Source: a virus | Virus record (IMG/VR): IMGVR_UViG_3300024243_000033 | Location: 1-45,269 of that record | DNA length: 45,269 bases | Direction: 5' to 3' (one strand) | Part shown: positions 1 to 6,803 of the stretch, piece after piece | How the letters are laid out: the number at the start of each line of letters is the position of its first letter | How positions within the stretch are numbered: position 1 is the stretch's first letter | Made by a program: the position numbers and the translations under genes | Notes under the pieces: generated by a model | Database searches by the model: none | Seen by the model: only the letters and a program-made list of their open reading frames with translations | What the model was told of the DNA's origin: nothing

Positions 1-220
1 TAGCCTTTTGCTTAACGATGTCTCGCTTCTGCCTACGAATAGCAGCCTGCTTTGCATGGCGCTTTTCATCAGATGGTTTCTTAAAATACCTTCTGTCTCT
101 GATCTGTTCAATGATCTTGGCTTTCTTGCACTTCTTGATGAACTTACGAATCATCTTGTCGTGATTACCGCGACACTCTCTTGCCTTTACGACAACGTTT
201 GAACCTCTTCTTTTGCTCAT
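1..220 (-). CDS. rpsU: Ribosomal protein bS21, phage-encoded (3' end cut by window edge)
   Basis: The frame opens with ATG at 220 and stays open for 73 codons to the left edge. It reads as small-subunit ribosomal protein S21: a VVVKAREC start, a basic helix IRKFIKKCKKAKII, then RRYFKKPSDEKR and AAIRRQKR. These line up with E. coli S21 segments VIKVREN, LRRFKRSCEKAGVL, REFYEKPTTERKR and AVKRHAK. In bacteria bS21 sits near the mRNA exit of the 30S subunit and helps initiation. bS21 is the ribosomal protein most often found in phages. AGGAT lies 6-8 bases before the ATG, right behind the 154-aa gene. Its place at the end of the head module suggests late expression (inference). The C-terminus is not visible. 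Confidence 0.93.
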   Translation of the reverse strand, partial: MSKRRGSNVVVKARECRGNHDKMIRKFIKKCKKAKIIEQIRDRRYFKKPSDEKRHAKQAAIRRQKRDIVKQKA

Positions 221-228
221 TTTAAATC

Positions 229-693
229 CTATTTAATAGCTTGCCAGATTTTGCCTGCATTTCCCATGATAGAACTGATGTCTACGCCTGCATCACTAGG
301 ATCATCGCCGAGGACACTTGACTTGTGTGCCTGACCGGGAGTCCCTGATTGTCTCATAGGCTCTGTGCCTTCAAACAGATCAACTCCGTTGTAGGCATCA
401 TTGCCAATTGAGTCCAGTAGCTTTCTGCGATGCTCTTGTAGTTTCTTATTCGTCTCTCGGGACTTACGCTGCATTTGCAAGTCTTCATTAAATAGGCTGT
501 CGTTGGGAATGTTATTTCTTTTTCCCAAACCCATGCTGGTCTTTACTTCTCTTGTTTCGACTATTGGTTGTTTAGCCAAGCCAGCAGTGACCTGAGATAC
601 GACCTCTGTAAGAAGACCCTCTTCTATGAGGACTTCTTGGATGCACTCTTTTACGACTGGCTTGATTAACTTCTTGAGTTGTGCTTTATTCAT
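229..693 (-). CDS. 154-aa protein with possible capsid-targeting N-terminus
   Basis: I do not recognise the family. The first 28 residues form a Lys/Leu-rich amphipathic helix (MNKAQLKKLIKPVVKECIQE) containing I-Q-E and L-I-E, which match the (I/L)-x-E cleavage pattern of T4 gp21-type prohead proteases. The rest is hydrophilic and probably disordered, with a basic stretch near residues 75-92 and a Gly/Ser/Asp-rich C-terminus. The start overlaps the 262-aa gene by 8 bases and has AAGGTG about 5 bases upstream. Lying between the protease/scaffold region and bS21, it may be an internal head protein; that is inference. Confidence 0.75.
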   Translation of the reverse strand: MNKAQLKKLIKPVVKECIQEVLIEEGLLTEVVSQVTAGLAKQPIVETREVKTSMGLGKRNNIPNDSLFNEDLQMQRKSRETNKKLQEHRRKLLDSIGNDAYNGVDLFEGTEPMRQSGTPGQAHKSSVLGDDPSDAGVDISSIMGNAGKIWQAIK

Positions 694-1474
694 TTATCAC
701 CTTAATTATTTCTTCGCTGATGAGGTTTATAAGTTTTTTAGAATCTGATTCGCTAACAAGGTTATCAAAATCACCTGCTAGGATTTTCTCTACCTGATCT
801 AATATTTTCATAACATTGGGCATTTGTTCGCTTTTGATTTTCTTAGCAAATGGGTTACCACTCAGTTGTTTAGAAATATTGCTTTCTATTTCCTGTCTAA
901 CTTTTTTTATATCAAGTTTGCCAAAGTTTCTAATTGGACCTAAAGCTTGATTTATTTCTGCTCTGGATAAGCTCTTTAGTCCACTTTGTTTTGGCTCTTC
1001 TTCTGGTTCTTCTTCTGGAGCGGCTGATGGTTGAGGTGCCTCTGACTCTTCTTCTGGTTCTTCTTCTGGCGCTACTGGTGTAGCTTGCTGTTCGTCGGGA
1101 ACATTAAAAGCACCTTTCTTCAAAGCCTTGACGAGTAGTTTTAAGGCTTGTGGGCTCTCTTCTTTCAAATTAGTCATGAATTGTTTTAACTCTGGAGCTT
1201 TGTCTAAAGTAAGGCTTAGATCTGCTCCTATCATTAATCTATCATCTTGCTCTTGCAGATCAATGTTTTGAGATTTGAGCATTGCCTCAAACTCGTCTAC
1301 GATAGCACCTGTGTCTGTTTCGATGCTAAACTTCTTAGCAAGATTGGAAATCAAATTGACAATTGTTGTCAATTCGGATGCCGGATAAGTCGCAGAAGAT
1401 TTCTTCTTTCTCTTAAAGAAGTCTCTAAAGCCTTCTACCATTAGTTGATGTTGGGGGTAACTACTCCAAGTCAT
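686..1474 (-). CDS. 262-aa acidic protein, scaffold (gp22) position
   Basis: It directly follows the prohead protease, the place occupied in T4 by gene 22 (major scaffold). Like a scaffold it is helical and strongly acidic, with a Glu/Pro-rich linker near residues 135-165 in which APEEEPEEE occurs twice. I see no clear gp22 sequence match, so the scaffold role rests on position and composition. The start at 1474 overlaps the protease gene by 14 bases and is supported by GAGG about 10 bases upstream. The alternative ATG at 1441 (MVEGFRDFF) has no SD. Unlike its neighbours, its N-terminus lacks an (I/L)-x-E site. Confidence 0.72.
   Translation of the reverse strand: MTWSSYPQHQLMVEGFRDFFKRKKKSSATYPASELTTIVNLISNLAKKFSIETDTGAIVDEFEAMLKSQNIDLQEQDDRLMIGADLSLTLDKAPELKQFMTNLKEESPQALKLLVKALKKGAFNVPDEQQATPVAPEEEPEEESEAPQPSAAPEEEPEEEPKQSGLKSLSRAEINQALGPIRNFGKLDIKKVRQEIESNISKQLSGNPFAKKIKSEQMPNVMKILDQVEKILAGDFDNLVSESDSKKLINLISEEIIKVINE
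995..1069 (-). repeat. 24-bp direct repeat pair encoding EEEPEEE
   Basis: The same 24 bases occur at 995-1018 and 1046-1069, 51 bases (17 codons) apart and in frame inside the 262-aa gene. Each copy encodes an acidic Glu/Pro block. Such a repeat can expand or contract by slippage, changing linker length without breaking the frame. Confidence 0.85.
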
Positions 1475-2066
1475 TTTTTAATACCTCGTTTAATAATCTG
1501 TTAATGCGATCTGCTTTAGTAAACACTTTGTTGTTGAACTCTTTTGCTTCTCTCATCATAAAGGCGTTTGGAGTTGAAGGCTCCGACACGAAGTCAAAGC
1601 AGATAAGTTGGAAGTCCTCTTGGACTATAACTTTTCCTGCGCCTTCTGAGACTGAACCCATCCCGCGAGAAGAGATGCCTAGCTTGACGCCATCTTCTAC
1701 GAGGGCGCGCAGGGTCTTGCCTGCGTCTGTGTTTAGAACTTTGACTTTGCCCATAACAGCCTTGTCTTCCATCCAAATGTCTGTGACCATGTGTGAAGCG
1801 TTCTTTAGGTTGATGACTGAATCATCAGGATGGTCTAGTTCGCCAAGTGCTCTTTTTTCTTTTACGAGCTTCTTGTAGTTCTCGACCTCTCGCATCAAAA
1901 CCTTGTGCGGATAGACGCGACCATTGCCGTTCTGGACATCTGCTTCTTGCAGTTTGCCAGTCAGCATCATTCCGCCGCTCTCGACGAAGCGCTTCTCGTC
2001 TTCTGTTAGGAGGTCTTTACAGACGCCGCCTTCACATAGTTCGTAGTATTCTCTTAGTAGTTTCAT
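1461..2066 (-). CDS. 21: Prohead protease, T4 gp21-like (family S77)
   Basis: This is the maturation serine protease that, in T4, is packaged into the prohead and cleaves scaffold, capsid and internal proteins after (I/L)-x-E. The herpes-protease-like fold is suggested by GGMMLTGKLQEADVQNGNGRVYP (residues 31-53), the catalytic-His segment GELDHPD (H79), a second His in the NASHMV segment (H92) and the nucleophile segment GISSRGMGS (S132/S133). The 201-aa length fits the family. The N-terminus MKLLREYYELCEGG carries L-R-E and L-C-E, consistent with self-cleavage. The 162-aa gene ends one base upstream of this start, and the gp22-position gene overlaps its end. Confidence 0.93.
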   Translation of the reverse strand: MKLLREYYELCEGGVCKDLLTEDEKRFVESGGMMLTGKLQEADVQNGNGRVYPHKVLMREVENYKKLVKEKRALGELDHPDDSVINLKNASHMVTDIWMEDKAVMGKVKVLNTDAGKTLRALVEDGVKLGISSRGMGSVSEGAGKVIVQEDFQLICFDFVSEPSTPNAFMMREAKEFNNKVFTKADRINRLLNEVLKNDLE

Positions 2067-2067
2067 C

Positions 2068-2556
2068 TTATATAGCCTTGTTCAATAGTGCTTGGGCGTT
2101 TAATAGCCTTTCTGCCAAGCCCCACCGCATACTTTGGTTCGCATCAGAGAGTTTGTTCATAAAGCCGCCACGTTGGTCATCTTTGGTATCAAAAATATCC
2201 AAGAGGGTTTCCCTATCAGGTATAGCAGCTAACGCTGTGCTTATTTGTTCCGGGGACACATCAACAATCTGCATCTCCTCCTCATTCATAGAAGCATCGT
2301 CGTAGGCAAGTCGGCTTTTATCCGTCTGGGTTGCGCTCCACAAGGCGAGGTTTGCTTTAGCTATCATAGTATCTTTCGAGTTTCCGCCGGTCTGTGCTTC
2401 AGCGAAGTGTAAATAGCTGTTAGGATCATAGGGGATGCCAAGAGCTTCTTTTGCATTTGTAGCAGCAGCAAACAGCTTGTCAAACTCTTCTTCGGTCGCG
2501 GGGTGGTATTCGCCCTCGTTTATAAACTTTTTCCAATTTTCGATTAATAGTTTCAT
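2068..2556 (-). CDS. 162-aa protein with possible capsid-targeting N-terminus
   Basis: I do not recognise the family. It begins MKLLIENWKKFINEGE, close in style to the T4 internal-protein leader MKTYQEFIAEA: a short amphipathic helix ending in I-N-E. The remainder is soluble, mildly acidic and helical, with no membrane segment or cysteines. It lies immediately upstream of the protease gene, where T4 has the small prohead-core genes 67 and 68. AAGGA stands about 8 bases before the ATG, just after a GC hairpin. A packaged prohead-core or internal protein is the best guess. Confidence 0.75.
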   Translation of the reverse strand: MKLLIENWKKFINEGEYHPATEEEFDKLFAAATNAKEALGIPYDPNSYLHFAEAQTGGNSKDTMIAKANLALWSATQTDKSRLAYDDASMNEEEMQIVDVSPEQISTALAAIPDRETLLDIFDTKDDQRGGFMNKLSDANQSMRWGLAERLLNAQALLNKAI

Positions 2557-2570
2557 TTTGTTTTCCTTAT

Positions 2571-2585
2571 GCGGGCGTTACCCGC
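2571..2585 (-). other. GC hairpin just before the 162-aa gene's ribosome site
   Basis: On the minus strand GCGGG, a 5-base loop TAACG and CCCGC form a perfect 5-bp all-GC stem. It ends 2 bases before the AAGGA site of the 162-aa gene. No T-run follows, so it is not a classical terminator. It could set mRNA stability or access to the ribosome site. Confidence 0.45.
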
Positions 2586-2590
2586 GCGAG

Positions 2591-2656
2591 TTAGCTTCCT
2601 TTGCAGCAACGACGGACAGGCTGTAAGCCCCATTTAGATAGTAGAAAGTTGTTCAT
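2591..2656 (-). CDS. Possible 21-aa ORF in gap upstream of the 162-aa gene
   Basis: The ATG at 2656 follows the stop of the 134-aa gene by 4 bases and has AGGA about 8 bases upstream, like the real starts around it. The product reads MNNFLLSKWGLQPVRRCCKGS. A different frame in the same gap (ATG near 2633) reads 26 codons and ends in an ATGA overlap with the 162-aa gene, but it has no SD. Either could be a leader or coupling peptide. I recognise neither. Confidence 0.35.
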   Translation of the reverse strand: MNNFLLSKWGLQPVRRCCKGS

Positions 2657-2660
2657 TGTT

Positions 2661-3065
2661 TTATCCTAGCATAGCGAGTATTGCTTTCATAGCAGTACGC
2701 TTCTTTTCTTTGTCATCGCTATAGCGAGCATCGTTTCCTATTTGATAAGCAATTCCCTTAATCATAGGGTCGGCAGACAAAAACTTTTGTACTATAGGTT
2801 CTGTTTTTGGAATGGGATCCTGACGATCTGTTATGTCTTGAAAAATTGAAAGAATGTAACCCTTAAATTGTTTTCCGGCTCCAGAATCGGTCGCTACATC
2901 TTTTTCAACATTGAACTTTCCTTTGGCAACTAGATCTTCGTAACTCTTGTAAAAGCCTGTTGGGCTTGCGAATCTCCACCAACTGGGAGTCTCTCTTTCT
3001 TCATTAACAGCCGCTTCTAGTTCTTCTTTGATTATCTGCTTAAGTCTGTTTTTTGTAATTTTCAT
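2661..3065 (-). CDS. 134-aa protein with MKITK...IIKEEL N-terminus
   Basis: The family is unknown. The first 22 residues (MKITKNRLKQIIKEELEAAV) are nearly the same as the start of the 273-aa protein at 11329-12150, although the bodies are unrelated. The basic helix followed by I-K-E fits a capsid-targeting and cleavage sequence. The body has a WWRFASPTGFYKSYEDL segment and a helical C-terminus. It ends with TAAAACAATG leading into the possible 21-aa ORF. The upstream neighbour is the small membrane protein, 3 bases away. Confidence 0.78.
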   Translation of the reverse strand: MKITKNRLKQIIKEELEAAVNEERETPSWWRFASPTGFYKSYEDLVAKGKFNVEKDVATDSGAGKQFKGYILSIFQDITDRQDPIPKTEPIVQKFLSADPMIKGIAYQIGNDARYSDDKEKKRTAMKAILAMLG

Positions 3066-3068
3066 TTT

Positions 3069-3410
3069 TTATTCCTCTGTGAAAAAATTGTCGTGCTTAT
3101 AATTATGCTTTATTTGAATTCCTTCATCTGAAAACACCATGTTTAAAACATAGGAGGTAGCAGATGAGAGACAACCAAATAGAAAAGCATTGACTATTGT
3201 AGCGTCAAACGTAAATAGTTCGGTCCAAGGAGAAAGCAGGAGCAAAAACCAACCGACGTGAAAGCCCATACACATGGGGCAGTGGAAAACCTTGCCGTAG
3301 CCCCGGTAGGACTCCTTGTGAGGTCTTAGTTTTTTTATTATGGGCATGTCGCTATAGACTAAAATTTGTGTTAGTCCGTAGGCTATCAAGACGAATAATA
3401 ATAGTTCCAC
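3069..3410 (-). CDS. Small membrane protein, YjcA/DUF1360-like, GTG start
   Basis: The protein has 113 aa and three hydrophobic segments (about residues 2-18, 50-62 and 70-92). Between the first two lies HCPMCMGFHVGW, a CxxC motif (C44, C47) followed by G-F-x-V-G, the pattern of DUF1360/YjcA-type membrane proteins. The start codon is GTG at 3410 with AGGAG 6 bases upstream, and no ATG fits better. A membrane protein inside the head-assembly cluster is odd. In T4 the prohead starts on the membrane, so an assembly role is conceivable, but that is only inference. Confidence 0.72.
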   Translation of the reverse strand: MELLLFVLIAYGLTQILVYSDMPIIKKLRPHKESYRGYGKVFHCPMCMGFHVGWFLLLLSPWTELFTFDATIVNAFLFGCLSSATSYVLNMVFSDEGIQIKHNYKHDNFFTEE

Positions 3411-3418
3411 TTGAACTC

Positions 3419-3994
3419 CTAGATTGTATACATGTAAGACATGGCGTAGCCATTATTGGGACCATAGCCGGGTCGAATAGAGCCCTGCTCGTCGCGCTGG
3501 GGGACCTCACCGAGTTCTGTTGAATCGGTCTTGTCTGGATCTGTGAATTCATCATCAACGCCGGAGACCACCGCTTCAACATTATCGTAGTAGGGCTTCT
3601 CTTCTTTGATGAATCTCTCAATGTTTACAAGAGCAAACTTAGCAGCGTTTAGTTTGCCGTCAGCAGCTTCTTGTAGCTTGGCTTCCATCGCTCCGTAATA
3701 AGAGCCGCCCTGGATTGATTCAGGAATAATAATGCCTTTGCGAGCAAGATGGGCGAATAGTCTGTTTTGTGCGCCGTAGGTAAAGTCGGTCATAGTCTGC
3801 TTTGGAAAGGCAGTAATCTTCTTATCTTTTCCAGAAAGCACGATGTCTAGGTCTCCGTGGTCGAAGATCATTAGGTCACCACTCAGGGATTTGCGAATGT
3901 CTAGTTCTAGCGTTACCGTGGGGGGTGGAGCTTTCGGCTTTATCGTAACCTTTATCGGCTCTGGGATTGGGACAATTCTAACTGTGATCGGCAT
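3419..3994 (-). CDS. 191-aa hypothetical protein in head-gene cluster
   Basis: I do not recognise it. The N-terminus is Pro/Lys-rich and likely a beta strand (VRIVPIPEPIKVTIKPKAPPP). A folded middle (about 30-125) contains SLSGDLMIFDHGDLDIVLSGKDKKI and a helical FALVNIERFIKEE segment. The C-terminus is acidic, then Gly/Tyr/Asn-rich. It overlaps the 276-aa gene by 17 bases. Between portal and protease it sits with prohead-core candidates. It lacks the targeting-type N-terminus. Confidence 0.72.
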   Translation of the reverse strand: MPITVRIVPIPEPIKVTIKPKAPPPTVTLELDIRKSLSGDLMIFDHGDLDIVLSGKDKKITAFPKQTMTDFTYGAQNRLFAHLARKGIIIPESIQGGSYYGAMEAKLQEAADGKLNAAKFALVNIERFIKEEKPYYDNVEAVVSGVDDEFTDPDKTDSTELGEVPQRDEQGSIRPGYGPNNGYAMSYMYTI

Positions 3995-4808
3995 CGTCGT
4001 GGATTTCCTTTACTAACTGCTGTGTTTTCATAATGGTCAGTAGGGTAGACTCGTTTAGGCTTGTTTCTTTTGATAGAGTCTCAAGTCTTTCTCTTACGGC
4101 TTGTGTTTTCTTGAGCATCTCTGGATCATTGGCGATCTCTTCTACCTTTGTAGCTTCGGATAGTGACTGTTTTAGTCTGCCGAGTTCTCTGTTGAAGTAG
4201 ATTTTTGCTTCAAGATCATCCTGAGAGAATGATGAGATGTAATTGTTGAGAAGGCTCTTCTGCTCTTCTAACAAAGAGCTTCCGTATTTTTCGTTGAACT
4301 TCTTTGTAAAAGTAGAGAAGGTAATAGAGTCAATGGGAGTCATCACCTGCTCTTCAAGCTTGCCGGTCATTCCTTCTACTATTCTTGCTTCAAGCATAAC
4401 AGATTGCTTTGGAGAGTTTGTGTTAAACATCTTAGCAATCGTTGCTAGTGACTTGTAGTTCGGCACAAAGTTGTTGAATGTGTCTGGGCTCAAGTCTTTA
4501 TTTATGTCGTTTATGACTACTGTCTGCTGCTTGAACAAGCCATCTGCGTCGATGAGACGCTTAGCAGCCATCGCCGCTTCCATAATCTTTTTGCTGGTGG
4601 GCTCGTCAAGATCTTGGTTTTCGTAAAGAGAGCGATAGCATTCCAAGTCCTTCTTTAACAGAGAATCGGTGGTGAAGTGCTTACGCACGATAGAGACAAC
4701 TTTTTCTTTTCTCTCGTTGTCTCCCTTTATGATTGCTACGGTAGCTTCGCGAGCGAGAGCCTCAAAAACAAAAGCCGTGTTGCGCTTCTTGTTGTGTCTA
4801 TTCTTCAT
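3978..4808 (-). CDS. 276-aa protein downstream of portal, prohead-core candidate
   Basis: The start is placed at 4808 (MKNRHNKKRNTAF), with GGAG about 8 bases upstream. The longer frame from 4844 would add 12 residues buried in the portal gene. The basic start MKNRHNKKRNTAFxxEAL resembles a conserved protein of marine T4-like phages, from memory. The rest is helical and charged, with coiled-coil-like stretches near residues 160-265. Its place right after the portal gene corresponds to T4 genes 67/68 (prohead core). It overlaps the portal gene by 11 bases. Confidence 0.8.
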   Translation of the reverse strand: MKNRHNKKRNTAFVFEALAREATVAIIKGDNERKEKVVSIVRKHFTTDSLLKKDLECYRSLYENQDLDEPTSKKIMEAAMAAKRLIDADGLFKQQTVVINDINKDLSPDTFNNFVPNYKSLATIAKMFNTNSPKQSVMLEARIVEGMTGKLEEQVMTPIDSITFSTFTKKFNEKYGSSLLEEQKSLLNNYISSFSQDDLEAKIYFNRELGRLKQSLSEATKVEEIANDPEMLKKTQAVRERLETLSKETSLNESTLLTIMKTQQLVKEIHDDADHS

Positions 4809-6795
4809 TGTTGTTCTCCGTTGTCTTAGTTTCCAAACTCTCAATGAGCATCTTTACTGAATGGTTGACCTCAAGAAGAGCCTGCTCTTCTTCGTGGTCT
4901 CGCAAGTAATTAGGGTCTTGCTCTTCATAAATGCCCCTGGCGAGAGATCTTAGTTCTGAGCCACCAAGATTATTGGTTCTGTAGGTGTTCATTTCGGGTG
5001 TCGGGACGCTGGCATAATTGCGAGTTCTAGCGCCTTGGGGTCTCTTATCGGTCGCTACTTTTTGGTAAGCTTTGCCTTTAGAGCCTTTGGTTACATATTT
5101 CTTGCCTGCTCTCGCACGCTTACCAAGGGACTTAGCTAGACGAGGCGAGTTGCGAGAACCCGGAGGTGCTGCTAAGAGTGCGCTCTCGTCTTCACCGCCA
5201 GCATCAGCGCCACCCTCGTCTCCACCAAGATCTAGATCGCCACCGCCTTCATCGCCGCCGAGATCTAAACCACCTTCACCGCCACCAAGATCGAGTCCGC
5301 CTGCTTCCCCGCCACCACCGTCACCGCCTGCGGCGGCTTCAGCGACACCCTCAAGGGCTGTGTCGTGTTTGCGATCGTAGTATTGTTCGCGTTGGTTGCG
5401 TAGGAACTCTTCGTGAGACATTCCAAAAATGTTGTCGGCAACCCAGCGGCGAGAGAAGTAACCCTCTGTTGCTGATGCTGCTATGTCGAACTTGGTCTTC
5501 CAATGCTCCAACTCTTGTAGTTCCGCAATCTTGCTTGGGTTATTTAGAGCAAGCTTGAAGTTTAGGAGATCTTCTCCTCTGTAGCCTAGAGTGTAAAGGT
5601 GGATGATGCCGACCTTCTCTAGCTCGTGAATCATAGAGCGCTGTAGGCGCTGGATGGTGCGAGCGAAACGAATGTCTTTCGTGGCTAGTGTTGTTTTATC
5701 TTCTTGTGCGCCGTCACCCATAGTGAGATAAGCCTGTGGGATCTTGATTCCAGAGAACATTTTGTCGCGGAGATACTTCACATCGTCAATCGCTGTAGTG
5801 TTTTGTCCACCGCCAAGGTTTTGGATGTCGGTCACAGAACCAGCACGAACTGGGATGTAGTAGTCCTCTTCAATAGACATTGGGTTGTAGCGAAGATCAA
5901 CGCGCCCAGTGTCTTTGTTTACAATAGAGTGTCTTTTTAGCTGGGACACAATCTTTTGCATAAACTGCTCAACCTCTTGTGGAGGAACAGCACCGACATC
6001 GATTTTGAAAACCTTACGCTCGGAAGAGCGAACAATGCGGTAAGCCATCATCGCATCTTCCATAAGAGTAAGCTGACGCCAAATGCGGCGGACGGGCTCC
6101 AGAACAGAAGTTCCGTAAGGAGCATACTTATCATTTCCAAGAATGCGGAAGTGGGCAACCTGCCAGTTCTCAAAAGTCATTCCAGCAGAGTTCCACTGGT
6201 ATTGAACGTAGTTTGGGTTTGTGGCGTCTAGCCCCTCTAGTCTCTCAACTTCTTGTAGAGGAATAGCGATCGTTGATTGGATTCCCTCGTTGTCGTCAAT
6301 GTCTAGGTATAAGATGAAGTCACCATACTTACACATCGTTCGGCACCAACCGAAAAGATTGTGTTCGATGTTCATAATCTTATGGTAAAGGATGTTCAAG
6401 ACTGCTTTGATTTCGTCGTTGCGGCACTTGATGTTTAGCATTGGAGATAGGGCAGAGAATGTGGTCATCTCATCTGCGTAGATGTCGAGAGCAGAAGCTA
6501 GCTCTGGCATATATTCCATCTGATCAAAGTCTATGTAGCGCTCTGAACGCCTCTGGTTTGCGATAGCGTTTGCTGCGATCGTATCTAGAGGGTTGTAGGA
6601 CTGCTTCTTGAACTGCTGTCCTGAAGCAGTCTTGAACCTAGTAGAGTATTTGTCAAGATGTTGTCTACGAATCTTGCGACCAGATTCTGATCTGTAACTA
6701 ACGATAGGTCCTGAGAACAGGCGAGTAAGAGACTTAAATAACTGGGAGTCTCTGTTAGCTGGGTTCTTGCCTTGTTTTGGGTTTTTGGGTGCCAT
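4798..6795 (-). CDS. 20: Portal protein, T4 gp20-like
   Basis: This is the dodecameric head-vertex portal, through which DNA enters and to which the tail joins. T4 gp20 hallmarks are present: ELASALDIYADE (99-110), FRILGNDKYAPYGTSVLEP (216-234), RIVRSSERKVFKIDVG (253-268), the PMSIEEDYYIPVR segment (305-317) and LGGGQN (327-332). It is larger than T4 gp20 (665 versus about 524 aa). Residues about 487-537 are a Gly/Asp/Glu low-complexity run of LDLGG units, followed by a basic, disordered tail (543-615) and an acidic helical end. The core fold appears complete by about residue 480. The terminase gene ends just upstream. Confidence 0.95.
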   Translation of the reverse strand: MAPKNPKQGKNPANRDSQLFKSLTRLFSGPIVSYRSESGRKIRRQHLDKYSTRFKTASGQQFKKQSYNPLDTIAANAIANQRRSERYIDFDQMEYMPELASALDIYADEMTTFSALSPMLNIKCRNDEIKAVLNILYHKIMNIEHNLFGWCRTMCKYGDFILYLDIDDNEGIQSTIAIPLQEVERLEGLDATNPNYVQYQWNSAGMTFENWQVAHFRILGNDKYAPYGTSVLEPVRRIWRQLTLMEDAMMAYRIVRSSERKVFKIDVGAVPPQEVEQFMQKIVSQLKRHSIVNKDTGRVDLRYNPMSIEEDYYIPVRAGSVTDIQNLGGGQNTTAIDDVKYLRDKMFSGIKIPQAYLTMGDGAQEDKTTLATKDIRFARTIQRLQRSMIHELEKVGIIHLYTLGYRGEDLLNFKLALNNPSKIAELQELEHWKTKFDIAASATEGYFSRRWVADNIFGMSHEEFLRNQREQYYDRKHDTALEGVAEAAAGGDGGGGEAGGLDLGGGEGGLDLGGDEGGGDLDLGGDEGGADAGGEDESALLAAPPGSRNSPRLAKSLGKRARAGKKYVTKGSKGKAYQKVATDKRPQGARTRNYASVPTPEMNTYRTNNLGGSELRSLARGIYEEQDPNYLRDHEEEQALLEVNHSVKMLIESLETKTTENNNEE
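5185..5337 (-). repeat. Gly/Asp LDLGG repeat region in portal gene
   Basis: Imperfect repeats of 12-24 bases encode LDLGGGEGG, LDLGGDEGGG and LDLGGDEGG in succession. The run is GC-rich compared with the surroundings. It looks like a slippage-prone minisatellite encoding a flexible acidic linker. Confidence 0.8.
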
Positions 6796-6803
6796 TTAGT
6801 TTC

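Noticed and set aside
8-202. Plus-strand 64-aa ORF at the left edge
   Set aside because: It is the antisense shadow of the bS21 gene, whose minus-strand frame has clear family similarity and a ribosome site.
3978-4844. Longer start at 4844 for the 276-aa protein
   Set aside because: The extra 12 residues lie within the portal gene and the start at 4808 has a better ribosome site.
5072-5558. Plus-strand Pro/Ser- and Arg/His-rich ORFs
   Set aside because: They are complements of the portal gene's Gly/Asp repeat region.
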